From Clostridia bacterium (GTDB lineage: Bacteria > Bacillota > Clostridia > Oscillospirales > Acutalibacteraceae): a stretch of DNA of 64,000 nt. Shown one piece after another: positions 63,540 through 64,000 of this stretch. How positions within the stretch are numbered: the first letter of the stretch is position 1; every line of letters begins with the position of its first letter. Under the pieces are notes generated by a model. That model was not told the DNA's origin, made no database searches, and saw nothing but the letters and a program-made list of their open reading frames with translations. The stretch is taken from positions 1-64,000 of the forward strand of contig JAFURT010000023.1 in assembly GCA_017471765.1 (NCBI GenBank), given 5' to 3'. Position numbers and translations under genes: made by a program.

Positions 63540-64000
63540 TTATCGGTTGCCGGTCTCTTTGATGGTGCCCTGCTCGAATTCCTGTAGCAGCAGGGTCAGA
63601 TCGGCTATTTTCTCCTGCAATACGCGGCCGGTATCGGTATCTCGCACACGGAGCTTACGGGCGGTGTGTTCGAACACCACTGTGTCCGACAGGATATCCG
63701 TGTTGTTTCGGATAGCGTCCTGGGTGCCGGAGAAGGGCTCATGGGCAGAGATGCGTATGCCCTCGGCGTTGTAAATGAGGGTGTAGCCGGCGATACCGGT
63801 GGCAGGCTGGTATGCCTTGCAGAAGCCGCCGTCGATGACGATGACCTTGCCGTCGGCTTTTACCGGATCCTCGCCCTGCTTGCGGCGCACCGGGATATGG
63901 CCGTTGACAATGTGGCAGCGATCTTCTGTCAGGCCGAACTCCTCCAGGATGCGATTGGCGATGGCGGGATCATCCCAGCAGCGGTAATAAGCATTTTTGG
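63540..64000 (-). CDS. fbp: Fructose-1,6-bisphosphatase class III, C-terminal part
   Basis: Partial: the frame stays open to the window edge, giving about 153 C-terminal residues. AYYRCWDDPAIANRILEEF, HIVNGHIPVRRKQGEDPVKA and GKVIVIDGGFCKAYQPATG are characteristic of the Firmicutes-type (class III) gluconeogenic bisphosphatase, normally about 640-670 residues. It ends near the terminator of the convergent YgjP gene. Confidence 0.9.
   Translation of the reverse strand, partial: KNAYYRCWDDPAIANRILEEFGLTEDRCHIVNGHIPVRRKQGEDPVKADGKVIVIDGGFCKAYQPATGIAGYTLIYNAEGIRISAHEPFSGTQDAIRNNTDILSDTVVFEHTARKLRVRDTDTGRVLQEKIADLTLLLQEFEQGTIKETGNR

Overview
The window looks like a chromosomal segment of an anaerobic, G+C-rich, spore-lineage Clostridia, probably Oscillospiraceae/Ruminococcaceae from a gut or rumen. 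Supporting signs are the complete spoIIAA-spoIIAB-sigF operon, the short archaeal/eukaryal-type ProRS, dimeric-type GlyRS, T-box leaders, ferredoxin-dependent 2-oxoacid oxidoreductase and strong AGGAGG sites. Nearly all promoters found have TTGACA/TATAAT-like boxes with 17-bp spacing. No rRNA, tRNA or CRISPR was seen. Taxonomy is inferred from gene content, not from a search.

Layout. 0.4-6 kb: glgP, two small membrane proteins, proS. 6.2-11.9 kb: a likely operon of two cyclophilins, a YkgJ-like cysteine-cluster protein, an alpha/beta hydrolase, a membrane-anchored MurF-like ligase and Ddl. 11.9-15.2 kb: an accessory module with a candidate structured RNA, an EcoRI-family adenine methylase, a DUF262-HNH endonuclease and a SLOG protein, bounded by similar terminators; inverted REPIN repeats flank the RNA and methylase. 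15.2-23 kb: unknown membrane protein, spoIIA operon, ispDF, ABC exporter plus phosphoesterase, pfkA. 23.3-31.8 kb: cytidylate kinase-like protein, PrsW, transglutaminase-like protein, MacB-like ABC protein, a stand-alone Ntn amidotransferase and an M20 peptidase.

31.8-49.1 kb is the most striking region. Three T-box leaders, each with its own consensus promoter, read in one shared register as specifiers AUC (Ile), GUA (Val) and CUG (Leu). Each lies upstream of an acyl-CoA synthetase. Two of these enzymes are XRE-cupin-ligase fusions and the third is a TIM-barrel-ligase fusion. The Val unit continues with a MinD-like ATPase, a four-subunit 2-oxoacid:ferredoxin oxidoreductase and a branched-chain aminotransferase. 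T-boxes turn genes on when an amino acid is short, so I infer a biosynthetic, reductive-carboxylation route: isobutyrate, 2-methylbutyrate or isovalerate to acyl-CoA, then 2-oxoacid, then Val, Ile or Leu. The Leu unit also holds a LeuA-like protein lacking the metal-binding HxH motif and an amidohydrolase.

Between these units (41.5-43.9 kb) lie a RAYT transposase, an SGNH hydrolase and an unknown protein. 49-64 kb holds PlsC, a zinc ribbon, a SigH-like sigma factor, glyS, an EamA transporter, a decayed second RAYT, a YD-repeat lipoprotein, a second SLOG protein opposite a small ribbon-helix-helix-like protein, folD-lgt, the M16 pair YmfH/YmfF, mtnN, a WYL regulator with a YgjP-like protease, and the 3' end of fbp. 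REP palindromes headed by GTAG are scattered through the window and also sit inside both RAYT reading frames.
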